Of a stretch of 64,000 nucleotides of DNA, positions 21,589 through 32,013 are shown piece after piece. The number at the start of each line of letters is the position of its first letter. The first letter of the stretch is position 1. The notes under the pieces were generated by a model that did no database searches, was not told the DNA's origin, and saw only the letters and a program-made list of their open reading frames with translations. Source of the DNA: Pseudevernia furfuracea (lineage: Eukaryota; Ascomycota; Lecanoromycetes; Lecanorales; Parmeliaceae); assembly GCA_022315425.1 (NCBI GenBank), contig JAIUPT010000042.1:2170001-2234000 (forward strand), written 5' to 3'. The translations under genes were made by a program, and so were the position numbers.

Positions 21589-22518
21589 TTAACGAATACC
21601 TCGTTCCGGCTGTAGCGTTGCAACTTGAACGCAAACAACATCCTTTCGAGTTCGATAGTCTCCACAGCTGGACTTATCTGTAACAGCCCGAATGGTTTCG
21701 AACTGCGCGACAGGCACAGTGAGGAGTGGCCAGCGAAGCGGCCACCGACGCGCTCTCCTAACTTTCCAGTCTTGGAGCGGTGCTATTAGATCGCACAATT
21801 CCTTCATAGATTTGGTCGTACTTGGTGCAATGATAGACATACGTTCGAGGCTTGGTGAGAGCTTTCCTAGCGCCTTGCAACTTTCGCGTGAACTTCGCAG
21901 AAGAATCTGGTCGATGCCGCCTGTTGCGATGATATGTAACGTAAGCGACTTTAGAGACGTGCATCCCTTGACGATCAGAACCACGGCCGCCCCTACCTTG
22001 TTATCCACGTCATACCTTTTTAGTTGTTCGAACATCAACGTCTTGGGAGAGGCATCGGAAAAGTCGATGCTCAGATGGCGTATCCACTTGAGTTGGATTG
22101 AGATCGGAAGGTCGGTGCGTTTTGGGCTAATGGAATGGTGAAAGGTACTCATTTGGTACAGGATTGGGGAGGCTTCTTGAAAGACCAATTGGCATGTTCT
22201 CAAGATCGGTACAGCGTCCTTATTTGAAAGCTGAACGATGAAGTCTTGCTCGGTATGTGTACGGTCTGGATGGGTTTGTCCTGGTCGAAGGAACCAACAC
22301 CAGCCCGCAAATGTGAGAATTCTTGGGTAGGACCGTACTTGATCAAGCCATCTGTCGTTCGCCGAGACAATTTCTGGTGCCGAGCGAAGAATCCCCAGAT
22401 CGGAAAAAGTGTATGTGTAAATCGCGACGCGTATTTCCGAAGGTAGTTTGAGAAAGGCGAATGCTTGGTTGCCCGGCACAAAAGATCGGAGATCGCCCTT
22501 GATCGTGCTGGAAGCCAT
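21589..22518 (-). CDS. 2EXR/F-box-like domain protein
   Basis: A single exon of 309 residues. The box FAFLKLPSEIRVAIYTYTF lies at about residues 20-38. A second block (ILRTCQLVFQEASPILYQMSTFHH) follows after an insertion of about 70 residues, and then LKWIRHLSIDFSD and LKSLTLHIIATGG. This order is the same as in the genes at 18786 and 20109, so it is a more distant paralogue. No membrane segment or signal peptide. Molecular function unknown. Confidence 0.75.
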   Translation of the reverse strand: MASSTIKGDLRSFVPGNQAFAFLKLPSEIRVAIYTYTFSDLGILRSAPEIVSANDRWLDQVRSYPRILTFAGWCWFLRPGQTHPDRTHTEQDFIVQLSNKDAVPILRTCQLVFQEASPILYQMSTFHHSISPKRTDLPISIQLKWIRHLSIDFSDASPKTLMFEQLKRYDVDNKVGAAVVLIVKGCTSLKSLTLHIIATGGIDQILLRSSRESCKALGKLSPSLERMSIIAPSTTKSMKELCDLIAPLQDWKVRRARRWPLRWPLLTVPVAQFETIRAVTDKSSCGDYRTRKDVVCVQVATLQPERGIR

Positions 22519-22744
22519 TTCTACCCTTGATCAAATCGGAAAAGTGTCTGTGCCGATCTCGTAGAACTTGTGTAATTCAGATGCTGGTGTGGGCTGAAAT
22601 AGCGAGGTAAGCTTGACACGAAAGATAGTGTTGTATTGTATTTTACGTAAGGGTCTTATCACCGGCTGGTTGATAGGCCATCATGCTCGCAAAGAAAATT
22701 AGAAAGTGACACTGCATTACATTGTGTTATAGTGTAGTGCTATG

Positions 22745-23140
22745 TTATCGTGTCGTGGTGAATCTTGCCCGCAACGTTGAACAATGAAGCGAAAATTGGG
22801 TTTTTGAGAAAATTTCCGCCTCACGAGTCATTAGTGAAGGACGCTTGATCTTTCTCAATATCAGTAAACCTTTTCCTTTGGCTTTCGGTACAGCCCTACC
22901 AGCCTTTCTGGCCTGCTGTTTTCCAGGATCTGCAACTGGATCTTGTTGTCTTCCCTCGGCATACATGCGCTCTTCCTCGTCGAGGAAATGGAGAATGTCG
23001 GGCGATCCATACGACTTGTAAAGATTATTTCTGACTATCTCGAGAAGACGTTCGCATCTATCTGCGGTATAGTCCCGAAGGTGGTCCGTTGATATTTGGT
23101 TTGTGATTGGCGACTTGACATGCCTGCCTTTGGGGCATGA
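22745..23140 (-). other. Probable 3' exon of a 2EXR-like gene
   Basis: One minus-strand frame is open from about 23150 to 22745 and reads DHLRDYTADRCERLLEIVRN, then GSPDILHFLDEEERMYAEG and a Lys/Arg-rich tail. It looks like genuine coding sequence (amphipathic, charged, low stop density) but has no start codon of its own; the upstream in-frame stop is at about 23152. It may be the last exon of the gene whose first part is 23469-24251, although no clean splice pair joins them, or a relic of a further copy. Confidence 0.35.
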
Positions 23141-23468
23141 TGCTGTGACTCAACATGATTCGCTGTTGAGGATGCTTTTGGCATTGAAATGTCTGGAGCT
23201 TGAGCGTGATTGACGTCCTAGGTAGAGATGTATGGAAATGATGATTGGGGAAAGCTTTCGCAACGCCTTTCATGAGGAACGAAAATCTTGGCCGAAATAC
23301 TCGAGTGTCATCTCGGCAAGATGTCACATCTCCTTTAGCAGAATGTGTGCAGGTTGAGGGAGAGTACTGCTTGCCAGGCTGCTTCCGGTGGAAAGCCCTT
23401 CTCTCTTTACCGCCTTCCAACATTAGGTATAGCACCGAGTTTGGATTGAAATTGCAAAGGCGATTTGA

Positions 23469-24251
23469 CTACCAAGAATAAGCCCTATCTGAAGGTGGAA
23501 GCTCATGAAATCGGGTTTCCGACATGCTGTAAGGATGAAATACAAGATATCGACCATCTGCATCTCCTCTATGGTCTGCAGGTCCCAAAGCTATTCCCAA
23601 TACATCACCTAGCACTTTGAGCATTCTGAGGGTTCGACTTCGCAATTTAGCAAGAACACCACTCGATAATACTTGCGTCGAGTCCTTGATGACCGTGGTC
23701 TCTAGTATCACGTTTCGAAAGACTCTCAAATTCCGTAAGGCGGCGATATCATTCGCGTTCAGGAGTGCCGCTCGCCATGCGCCAAATTTCAGTATAACAT
23801 GGCAGGTCATTCGGGTTTTTTGTTGTTTGTTCTGGCAGAATCTGATGACATCATGGGCGTTCCGATGACAGTCAAAGTCGGATAGATGCCAGTGGAGGCG
23901 GAGATTTTGAATCCTTTCAGCAGCATTTTCACCAGGCTGGATGTTGCGACAAGCTTCTGCCGAGTTGACGTAGAAACGCAGCATTGCTCCAGTATAGATA
24001 AGTCGCAGCGTTTCGACACTGAGCTGGCGAGAGGAGCGCACGATGGAAAGGTCCCCAGATGCGAGAAGATAAGCATAGATTTCATCACGCAACTCTGGTG
24101 GAAGACTGAGCAGCGTGGCTTGACGGTAGGGATCCGAGCTTGTTGTTCGTTCTTCCATTGTCCTTTCTGCGGTCCCTTCTGCATTGCTTCGCCTTGTATG
24201 GGGCGATTTCCTGCAATCTTGTTCCATCCCACCCGTAGTGTCCAGCACCAT
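23469..24251 (-). CDS. 2EXR/F-box-like domain protein, possibly missing a 3' exon
   Basis: Open frame of 260 residues. The box LLSLPPELRDEIYAYLLASG lies at about residues 47-66, followed by SRQLSVETLRLIYTGAMLRF, then a part with CHVILKFGAWRAAL and LRNLRVFRNVILE, typical of the C-terminal half of these proteins. The frame stops just after GRYLVFHPYSMSETRFHELP. In related proteins a further block often follows, and the coding-like segment at 22745-23140 on the same strand could provide it. The first 40 residues are low complexity, so the true start may be the internal Met at residue 31. Confidence 0.6.
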   Translation of the reverse strand: MVLDTTGGMEQDCRKSPHTRRSNAEGTAERTMEERTTSSDPYRQATLLSLPPELRDEIYAYLLASGDLSIVRSSRQLSVETLRLIYTGAMLRFYVNSAEACRNIQPGENAAERIQNLRLHWHLSDFDCHRNAHDVIRFCQNKQQKTRMTCHVILKFGAWRAALLNANDIAALRNLRVFRNVILETTVIKDSTQVLSSGVLAKLRSRTLRMLKVLGDVLGIALGPADHRGDADGRYLVFHPYSMSETRFHELPPSDRAYSW

Positions 24252-24878
24252 GCGCTGGAAGCTGCTATTGCGCTGTGCTACGTGTAATACTCAATGATAG
24301 GATATAGTTTTGAGGAGTAGAGCATACGTTGCTAATTCCGGGAGATGGTATGCTAATGGTGGAGAGTGACAGTTGCGTAAACAAAGTCGACCCCTTGGTG
24401 TTGGAGAATGCTGCAGCACTGTGTTGAGACTACCCCTCAGGTGGCAAATGACTAGTCTTGGCTTAATTAGCTAAATACCACTCCATAGTTAATCAATCAA
24501 TCCTCCTCTCATAGATCCCAACAAACACTTGGTGATGACGTGGGCACCAATGGTGGGGTAAAGGTATGAAACACACAACCAATACATAAAATACACAATG
24601 AGGCATTCTATCCCATATCCCATTAAATACTCACCGAGGTAGGTGGTATCTGCCACTAGCGATACAACCAGTCTATTTCCTCAATTCCTACTACTTACAC
24701 TAGACGCCAACCCCGAAGCACAAATACCAAAAACCTTCTCCGGCTAGCCAGTGGTAGATTTTGGCAGCTACCTTCCCAAAACTTACGTGTAGGGAATCTG
24801 CTATACGGAAGACCTTGTTGATGTTCGGCCGTGTTACGATACTGCGGTTAGCTTAAATAGCGAGTATTGTCTGAGAGT
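24252..24878. other. Intergenic, partly AT-rich
   Basis: About 630 bases without coding evidence, leading up to the LINE insertion. Confidence 0.45.
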
Positions 24879-24894
24879 GCGAGGTGGTGCTTGG
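24879..24894. repeat. Left copy of 16-bp target-site duplication
   Basis: Perfect match to 25874-25889; the bases on either side differ, so the repeat is exactly 16 bp. Confidence 0.75.
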
Positions 24895-25873
24895 TTGATT
24901 TGTAAGTTGTTTATTTTATTGAGGCTATGTAAGCCCCTAGAGGACGGAGTTACCTCACCAAGAAACCTACAAGGAATCGAACCTATAAGTCGCTCACGCC
25001 CTAATACTTTTCGAGGCAGCCCCCCGCGTAAAGTCATTTTTTTGAATAGACAATATCAGAGGCCGACCCATTCAAAACTCAATACTGCCTTAGACACCTA
25101 GATATCAAGAAAAAACCAAAAAAAAATCAGTCCATCTAATCGCTAAAAGGCTCTGAGTCTCTGGCCTAGCTAAGTCATTCACATCACTAATATCACTTAG
25201 TTCGTTCTGAGTTATCTCATTGAGACCTTTCGTGTCGTTAGGCTCCCTTGCGTACTTCACATCGTAATCGTAGACCTTCTCGTCGAGATTCTTTATCAGA
25301 CACTCAGGGCTCTTTCGAACCTTTAACAACTGCGGTGATTTATCTCATAACTTCATAAAGACCTCGAAATTGTAGTTCTTATTTCGATATCTTTTATGCG
25401 TGTAAAGTATATAATTCATAAGAATCTACTTCCGTATCAGTATTTTATAATAACTCTAAGCAGACGTCGATCTTTAATATTCGACTGGTTCGTCAAAACT
25501 GTGAGAAAGGTGACACTTTTATAAAGTTCAAATAACTGCTTGATATAGAATGTCTCACCTCCGCTTATCTATGTCTTTGACATTAAGGCTGAGTGTCATA
25601 AAAGCAATTATCTCATTAAGTGTTCGAGTCTTAGGTGCGATGAAGTTGAATAAACGAGATCAAATTGTGTCAAACTCCCCCCAAACTGCCTTCGAGACCA
25701 TGCATTCGATTCATATATGTGAGAGAGATTCGTCGGTGCCGTGTATAGGGTATCGTTGTTACGCGTACGAAATATCTTTTAGATCTAATCCCGTTCGAAC
25801 CTTTCTGTGAAGAAATCTCCACAGCAGGTCTCCAATCCTTGGGATCCCAAACTTGTTTCGGGCCGCTGCCCAC

Positions 25874-25889
25874 GCGAGGTGGTGCTTGG
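25874..25889. repeat. Right copy of 16-bp target-site duplication
   Basis: Perfect match to 24879-24894, at the point where AT-rich sequence returns to mixed composition. Confidence 0.75.
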
Positions 25890-28008
25890 GCTACGTGGTG
25901 TCGAGCGGCAGAGCGTATGGTGGGCACGGGAAGACGCAGTGATCATTGGTTGGAGATTTTGGATAGGAGAAAGATCGCGGATGGAAATGCGGGTTTGGAA
26001 GAAAGGAAACCTGGGGTGGGAATAGGCTTGTAGGGGTTGATCAAAACACTATGAATGCAAAGAGATGGGTGGTGTGATGGTCTGGGAAGGAAAGTCTTAT
26101 GACCAGCGCCATCGAGAGGCTCAGGGCTACGTGTTAACAAGCGGAGTTGGATGGGTTTTTGGGAACCTTGTTCAGAAGCTCGTAGAAATGGTTAGTGATG
26201 AATTGCACTCCAGGGAATGGGCCAGAGGCCAGATCACGGTCGCTTGGAGAGGGCACGGCAAATGAAGTCTGCGGGCAAAGGGGATTTGGATTGACATTTG
26301 ATCACTCGGTCTGAAAGTCAAATGCTTCAGGGTCTTCCAGATTCTCCATCGATTTTTCACTTCAAGTGGTGCTGAAGCACGTTTCTTGTTCCCTCCATCC
26401 TCTCCACCTTCGTCGGCACAGATTCTATCTGCCTTTTGGAGTGATGTTTTCATGCCTTTTGCCCAGTCAACACCCTCTAACCTCTTGCCCCTTATTGTAT
26501 TGACCCTTCCGGAAACAGTATAATTGAAACCTACACTGCTAGAGCAATAACCGTAGCTCCGTATCGACTATGCGGCTACCTGGATATACCGCGATCATCA
26601 CTACACTAGGTCCTGCCACTGGCTCCGGTCCCGGCTCAGGCAACTGTAAATTGTTTGGAGCTAGTATGGTTGGTTGTCACCAAGATTAAGTGAAGCATAC
26701 ACCAATTAGATCATGGTGCTTTGTGCTTTAATCAGCCGATTAGTGTCCTTAATTCGCGCGTGACAAAAACGACAAAACATGAGGCTATACAGAACTCGTA
26801 GATAGTTGATTGGGCTGTTCAACGCCAGGATTTCTGAGCCAACAGAGGCCTGACCAGGCGTGTTCTCGTACCTCAGCGCTAGAAAACTCCCATGCTTGTA
26901 GAAGCATAGACCTGGAGTGAAAACGGAGCTATATAAAGGCGTGGGCGGGCGGGACGAAAGAATGCTATTGCTCTGAAAGAGATCAATTCGAATGAAGAGT
27001 CAAACGCTGGTGAAATGCAGCTACTTATGCAGCTCCCAAATGAGACCTATCCCCTGCAAAGAACACGTCTACCAAATCCATAAATAGCAACCAACAACCC
27101 GCCTTGCGATATGCGATACTGAGGTCCACTTACCCCTGTCAAGCAGGGCCGAACATTAGATGTGAAGCTACCTCGAGCGATGGGAGACATCAATGTTGAA
27201 ATGAAAAGAAGACAGGCTATGAAGGTTCTTATCTTATTCTTTCTAACAGACAGCCGGATCGTAGACGAGAGATACAATTCTAGATACCGGATCCAGCTCG
27301 GCACTGCCGTTATCTAACGGTGAAGGCCCCATCCGAAGAAGTCATACTCGGGCATAACCAATCAATAGAACCACTCGGATTACCATTTATCTCCTAGGTC
27401 GACCTGCCCAGTGAGTGCATGCGAGCTAACGGATTTGTACTGCAAGTCTGCAACAGTCAGCTTTTGTGACAACCTACATGGAGTATCTGTTGCCTCTTCC
27501 GCCGTGTTGCCGTTATACTCGAAAACATGCATGTTTCACGCTTTGCTGCATGTCACTACAACAGTAGATATGCCGAGCTAATCATATGAAACATTGTTCC
27601 CACGACCCATGCAACGCAAAATTTCCTTCATTTCTCGCACGTCCGCACTTTGCGCACCAATCAGCAAGAAGGCTGCTGTACCTGCTCTTTGCCACCTTGT
27701 TCACTGACCCTGTTCTCGCACACGTTACTTGAATGCGCCGCGGAAGGTTGTGGAGCCAGCATATGATTAGTGCATCATACTCATGCTAGAGGCTGAATAT
27801 CAGTACGTGCACGACTAATTAAGATTGCTCTAAGCAAGAGCGTTGAATTAGTAGTACAGTTTCTGGTTACTCGTAAGGCTGAGATTACTAATCATCGAGT
27901 AAGTCGCGTCTGAGGGGTTCACGCGTCGTCCTTATCACCACACTGTGCCTCCTCTTCAAGGGTTCTGTCTTGCTCTCAAAGCCTGACCTCGATCATTGTG
28001 GTGCCATC
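25890..28008. other. Intergenic, nothing recognisable
   Basis: About 2.1 kb with only short, domain-less frames. A TATA-like string (ctatataaag) lies near 26930, but no gene follows that I can support. Confidence 0.4.
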
Positions 28009-29259
28009 ATGACTGGCTCTAGAGAGTCCTCTGAGGCCGGGTCTCGGTTTCTCGGAGCACCTCTTGGTAAAGTGCCCATCTTGTGCCTTTGAAAGTAGCT
28101 GACGGGCGACAAATCCAGAAATTCGCCGGCAGAAATTCGCCGGCAGATATACCGCTTCCTCCTACTAGATCCGTTCGAATCCTATTTGAGCACGCCATGG
28201 TATCAGAAGGGGGACTCACGGTTCAAAGAGAATGAATGCGAACCCGCTAACGATGAAATATGGCACGGCACCGAATGTCAGGGCAATTTCTACGAGCACA
28301 ACTACAATGACTCTGACTCGGACACGGACGACTCATTTCCCGATATTTTCAGCAGGAAAAGGGGTGCGGACAGGTCTTTGGTGCGTGAGAGCAAGGTGCA
28401 TGACCGGCCCGAGAGTGTCTGGAAATACGGCACAGATCAAGAATTGAACGTTCAAAGGTTCCCGGCCATTCTACGCACGAATCGCCAAATCTATAGCGAA
28501 GCCTCGTCCTTGTTATATGCAGAGCTCAGCCTGGTCTTGCAGCCTGGCGACGTTCTCTGCATGAACACCGGCAAGGATATTGTGAAAGCTTCGGAGAGGA
28601 TCTGGAGACACAACCCGCTCCACGGTATCGGAAGCACAAATTCAAGCGGGCAGACTGTCTATGCGAAGCCAGAATTAGACGGAGTAATGGAGCCCCACGT
28701 CTTGGCACGGTTCAAAAAGATCATTTTCGAAATAGAGCTTAGTTGGGAGTTGGAGGCACTTCAAACTCTGCGAGACCAAACTGTGCCAAGCCTCTTCGTC
28801 AACGAGGACCTGACCGTAAATCCGGACGACGAAGCCAAGCTTCTGGCCTTCTATAGACGCTCAAGTTTCATACACCAGCTCGTCAAAATTCTTTCCAACT
28901 CTTCGGATATCGTTCGCCTTTACATGCCTTTTAGCATCGAAGTCCTCGCTCTGTACGACATGAGCTTGTACCCAGATTCTGAAGACGACGATGAGGGAGA
29001 GGAAGATTCCGAAGACGACGATGAGGGAGAGGATACCGAAAGAAGACCGGAAGCAGCAAATGAACGCGCCATGGAACTCTTTCTCGAGAGTGGCCTTCTC
29101 ACGCCTCTTGAGAAGCTTTCGAACGTCCGATCTTTCGAATTTGAATTTACTGCGCTGGATTTCGATTGCGAGATCTATAAACCGACGTTCAAGCATGAGA
29201 TGTTGTTGAATGATTTAAAGCAGAAGGTCGAGCGCAATTACACCATGAGAGACAATTGA
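28009..29259 (+). CDS. 2EXR/F-box-like protein with acidic repeat
   Basis: Best model: exon 1 28009-28066, intron 28067-28132, exon 2 28133-29259, 394 residues. The box is formed across the junction: RFLGAPL + EIRRQIYRFLLLDPF. The exon 2 start lies in a perfect 14-bp tandem duplication (28119-28146) that carries two AG acceptors; only the second AG keeps the box in frame with the long downstream frame. The body contains LRTNRQIYSEASSLLYAEL, the second family block, and long helical parts. Near residues 300-320 there is a tandem acidic repeat (DSEDDDEGEE twice, 28975-29034). Molecular function unknown; F-box-like adaptor is the family-level guess. Confidence 0.7.
28119..28146. repeat. 14-bp tandem duplication at a splice acceptor
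   Basis: The unit aaattcgccggcag is present twice without mismatch. Each copy follows an AG (28118 and 28132), giving tandem acceptors 14 nt apart, which is not a multiple of three. Confidence 0.9.
28975..29034 (+). repeat. 30-bp coding tandem duplication (acidic)
   Basis: Two copies of a 30-base unit with two substitutions encode DSEDDDEGEE and DSEDDDEGED inside the 2EXR-like protein. It is in frame, so it lengthens an acidic loop only. Confidence 0.9.
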
Positions 29260-29746
29260 GTATCCAACTTTGTAGCCGTGATGTTGCCATGGAGAAAAGC
29301 TCTGAGAGTATCCTGTCTTTCAGTCTCATGGCATTACTTTGGTCGCGCACTGATTGAACAGCTTTCTTGTGTTTGCGAGCTATCCATTAATCTTTGTGGA
29401 TCTTGGCAATGTATGATTAAGTAACCATGGTATAGAGTTTGACAGAAGCTTGTCTTGGAACTCCAAATGTCTTCATGGGCCCTGATGGCTTGTCAGGTTG
29501 TACAATTGACTCAAACAACGCAGGTGACGCAAAATACTGTTCTTTTCGACTTCTTTTTGGCCTCTGATATATTGTGCGCCCATATATTCTACTCGTTTGA
29601 TTTGAGGCGTCATCCACCTCTAAAATCCCACAATCCCTACCTCTCGTCTCCTTGAAGCTTCTTGTTGCTCTTCAATAAAGCGTGCCGCTGTAGACCGAAT
29701 CGGAAAAGGGTCATTGTTTGTCGCATTTATCGCCTTGTTAGCAACG
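29260..29746. other. Intergenic
   Basis: About 490 bases; 3' flank of the 2EXR-like gene, nothing else visible. Confidence 0.45.
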
Positions 29747-30010
29747 ATGGCATTACACTTTTCCCCCTCTATCTGTTTGGAAGCGGCCTACCAGCAATAC
29801 CTTCCACTGACCAATTTCCCTCTTGCTGAAAATTGGTGTTCCAATATAATTCTACCATCCGAGAGGACTGTCAACGTTGCTACAAACCCAACGCTGCCTG
29901 CTACGCACTCGCACGTTACACGCGATTTCTTTTGCCCTACTAGCGAATCTCAGTGCGACTTGCTGTCCAGCCTCAAGGATCGAGACTTAACCTTCGCTCG
30001 TACTACATAA
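29747..30010 (+). other. Open frame with signal-like start, possible first exon
   Basis: From the ATG at 29747 the frame encodes 87 residues (MALHFSPSICLEAAYQQYLP). Directly upstream and in frame is a strongly hydrophobic run (LFVAFIALLATMALHF) that would be an ideal signal peptide but has no ATG before it. It could be the first exon of the Ser/Thr-rich gene that starts again at about 30150, or a damaged 5' end of it. No donor-acceptor pair is convincing. Confidence 0.3.
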
Positions 30011-30149
30011 TAATTTCTCCATTCCTAAGAGGCTTCCCACGAGCTACTCACGAATACTCTAGCTGCTGTATTGGAATCTGCCTTGAACCAAAAACGACGA
30101 TACGATTCTCACAACGCATTGCGGTGAACGCGACACTGAAATGCTTTAG

Positions 30150-31103
30150 ACTATAATTACCATTCCTGCATCTCTCTCATCTACGGAGGACCAGTCGACA
30201 GACGTCAAGAGCAAATACACAAGAACTTCTACAGAAAAGCAGTCAACGCTACCAGCGATCGATCTATCAACCCAGACGCAGCTCACCACCGGGTCACGAA
30301 CAAGCGACACTTTAAGCATTGCAACGCTAGAAGCGACATCCCCTTCGATCGAGATCGGAACAATCTCGCAAGAGAGCACGTCCGAGAACCTATCAAGCTC
30401 AAACACGATGTCAGTCATCCTTAGTATCGAGACGGACTGCAGTGCCGTGCCCTGTACCACGCCAATCAGCACGATCAAGACCTCTTCTATCTCGATAACA
30501 TCACTATCCGTAAGCGGTGTTTCTGCATCGTCTAGCTCAACATCCTCGAAGGCAACGCCTGGCAGTGCCCCAATTGAATCCATCGTGACGATCTCAACGT
30601 TCGCATCATCGAGTTCGGCATCCGTCGTCACCTCCACGGCTCTCCCATCGTCTTCATCGTCTACACCCAGTCCCTCTGCCAGCAGTAGCGGCACCTTCAC
30701 CAGCAGCGGCATCACCAACAGCGGCACCAGCAGCACTTCCAGCAGCAGCGCAACCTCCACCTGCACAGCCCTCAGGCCAGACCAGTCCACCACCTACACG
30801 CAATACTACACCGGCCAACACTACGTCGAGGATCTCGACAATCCTGGCAATAGCAACAACACTCAGTATCCGGCGATCTATACGAGCTACTCCGGAGCCC
30901 TGGACGATATGTGTACCGTCGCCCTCGAATGCGGTACGAAAGCTTCAACTGAGAATGGAGGGTATCTGTCTTTTCATTAGCATTATCTATCAAATAATGA
31001 GAGCTGGGTTTGCGTGCAGTTTGTGGATGCGAATAGCGATGGGAGTTATTTTGATGTGCGAGATAGGGATGTGGATGCTGTATATGGGTATAGTGCTGAT
31101 TGA
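30150..31103 (+). pseudogene. Ser/Thr-rich secreted-type protein interrupted by an in-frame TAG
   Basis: After an AG acceptor at 30148-30149 a frame runs to 31103 with a single stop, TAG at 30978-30980. Before it lie about 190 Ser/Thr/Ile-rich residues and a conserved-looking domain (YTQYYTGQHYVEDL, ALDDMCTVALECGTKAS). After it the same frame continues with NNESWVCVQFVDANSDGSY and FDVRDRDVDAVYGYSAD and a normal stop. The downstream part has the same codon character, and no intron of realistic size removes the TAG (the only donor-acceptor pair would be 19 nt). So it is a nonsense-mutated copy, a read-through gene or a sequencing error. The protein looks like a fungal cell-surface or secreted mucin-like protein; function unknown. 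Confidence 0.5.
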
Positions 31104-31417
31104 GGTAGTTCGGGAATGTGCATGGAGAGTCGGTAGAGCTGTGGAGCGAGAAGAAGTACGGAAGGATTTCAAGGCGAAGCGGTAAAGGCTGCGGTTTGGG
31201 GGTTGCATAAGCACAAGTCTCACGCATGTGATGGCCTTTGCATTTGGAATTCTCGGAGTGCTGGACATTGCTATGTTTGCAATCTCTTTTCTAGCAATGT
31301 TTGCTGAGCTCATCGCCGCCGACTAGACGTCCCATGTTGCTTGCCTCCTGGTCACGAATGGAGCCACATCAATACTGTCTCTGCCTTATCGCGTGAAAAG
31401 CAAACCTAGCTTATTCT

Positions 31418-32013
31418 TTAGAAGGTTCGACCGTGAGACAACGCACAGACCAACTCGATCTCATGTCTCCCGTGCCACGGCTCGTGCATAAACATCGAGT
31501 ATGCGTCACCCGGCGCTCTTTTTAGCACACTTTCTATGTCCGTGTCTGGCAATCCATCTCCGGCGTCGATCCAGACAGGAGTCCATTGCTCAGTAGATTC
31601 CCCTTCGATGCGATATTTGTGCTCCACATCCCAGCCGCCTACCTCCTTCTCATTGAGGAATCCAACCTAAGATCTCGGTCAGCCCTCATCATCAGTGAGA
31701 ATAGGGCGAAGCGCCTGACTGATACCATGCGGCTATCTCTCTTGATACAGAAATCTAGGCTAGTCGGGCCGCCGGCTCGGATGTAGTGAAAGTTGGGACG
31801 ATCCATGTTCAAGAACGCGGTGAGAGCGTTCGGCGTAAATTTGAAAAGGATCGTGACAACGAGATCGGCAATGCTGATTGGTTGAGAGTAGTAGAAGTCG
31901 TGGTCAAGGCAATCCACTTCGACGACGTGGGGATAGCCGATTGGTGCATCTATTGGCAGCTCGGAATAGCCACCGAGATATTTGACGGGCTTCACTTCGT
32001 AGTCGAATTCCAT
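31418..32013 (-). CDS. Uncharacterised two-exon protein
   Basis: Exons 31726-32013 and 31418-31666 on the minus strand, joined by a 59-nt GT-AG intron in phase 0, encode 178 residues. The frame is continuous across the junction (FCIKRDSRM + VGFLNEKEVGGWDVEHKYRI). The protein is acidic, lacks signal peptide and membrane segments, and has regular strand-like segments (VVEVDCLDHDFYYSQPISIA, VTILFKFTPNALTAFLN). I do not recognise the family. Good codon texture and clean splice sites argue that it is real. Confidence 0.6.

Larger units (their letters stand above)
24879..25889 (-). mobile_element. 5'-truncated LINE (non-LTR) relic with 16-bp target-site duplication
   Basis: The 16-base word gcgaggtggtgcttgg occurs at 24879-24894 and again at 25874-25889, bracketing about 980 AT-rich bases. 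On the minus strand, 25860-25560 is one continuous frame reading IGDLLWRFLHRKVRTGLDL, YPIHGTDESLSHI, IECMVSKAVWGEFDTI and LNEIIAFMTLSLNVKDI. This is the zinc-binding tail that follows reverse transcriptase in LINE ORF2 proteins (C-x-x-H...ES..H....C). Three stops interrupt it, each one transition away from a sense codon (TAA from CAA, TGA from TGG or CGA), as expected after repeat-induced point mutation. Long duplications of this size and a missing 5' end are typical of LINE insertion. Insertion orientation is minus, with the 3' end near 24895. Confidence 0.75.

Noticed and set aside
30146..30793. 215-codon Val/Leu/Asp-rich minus-strand frame
   Set aside because: Mirror image of the Ser/Thr-rich coding sequence on the plus strand; composition is an antisense artefact.
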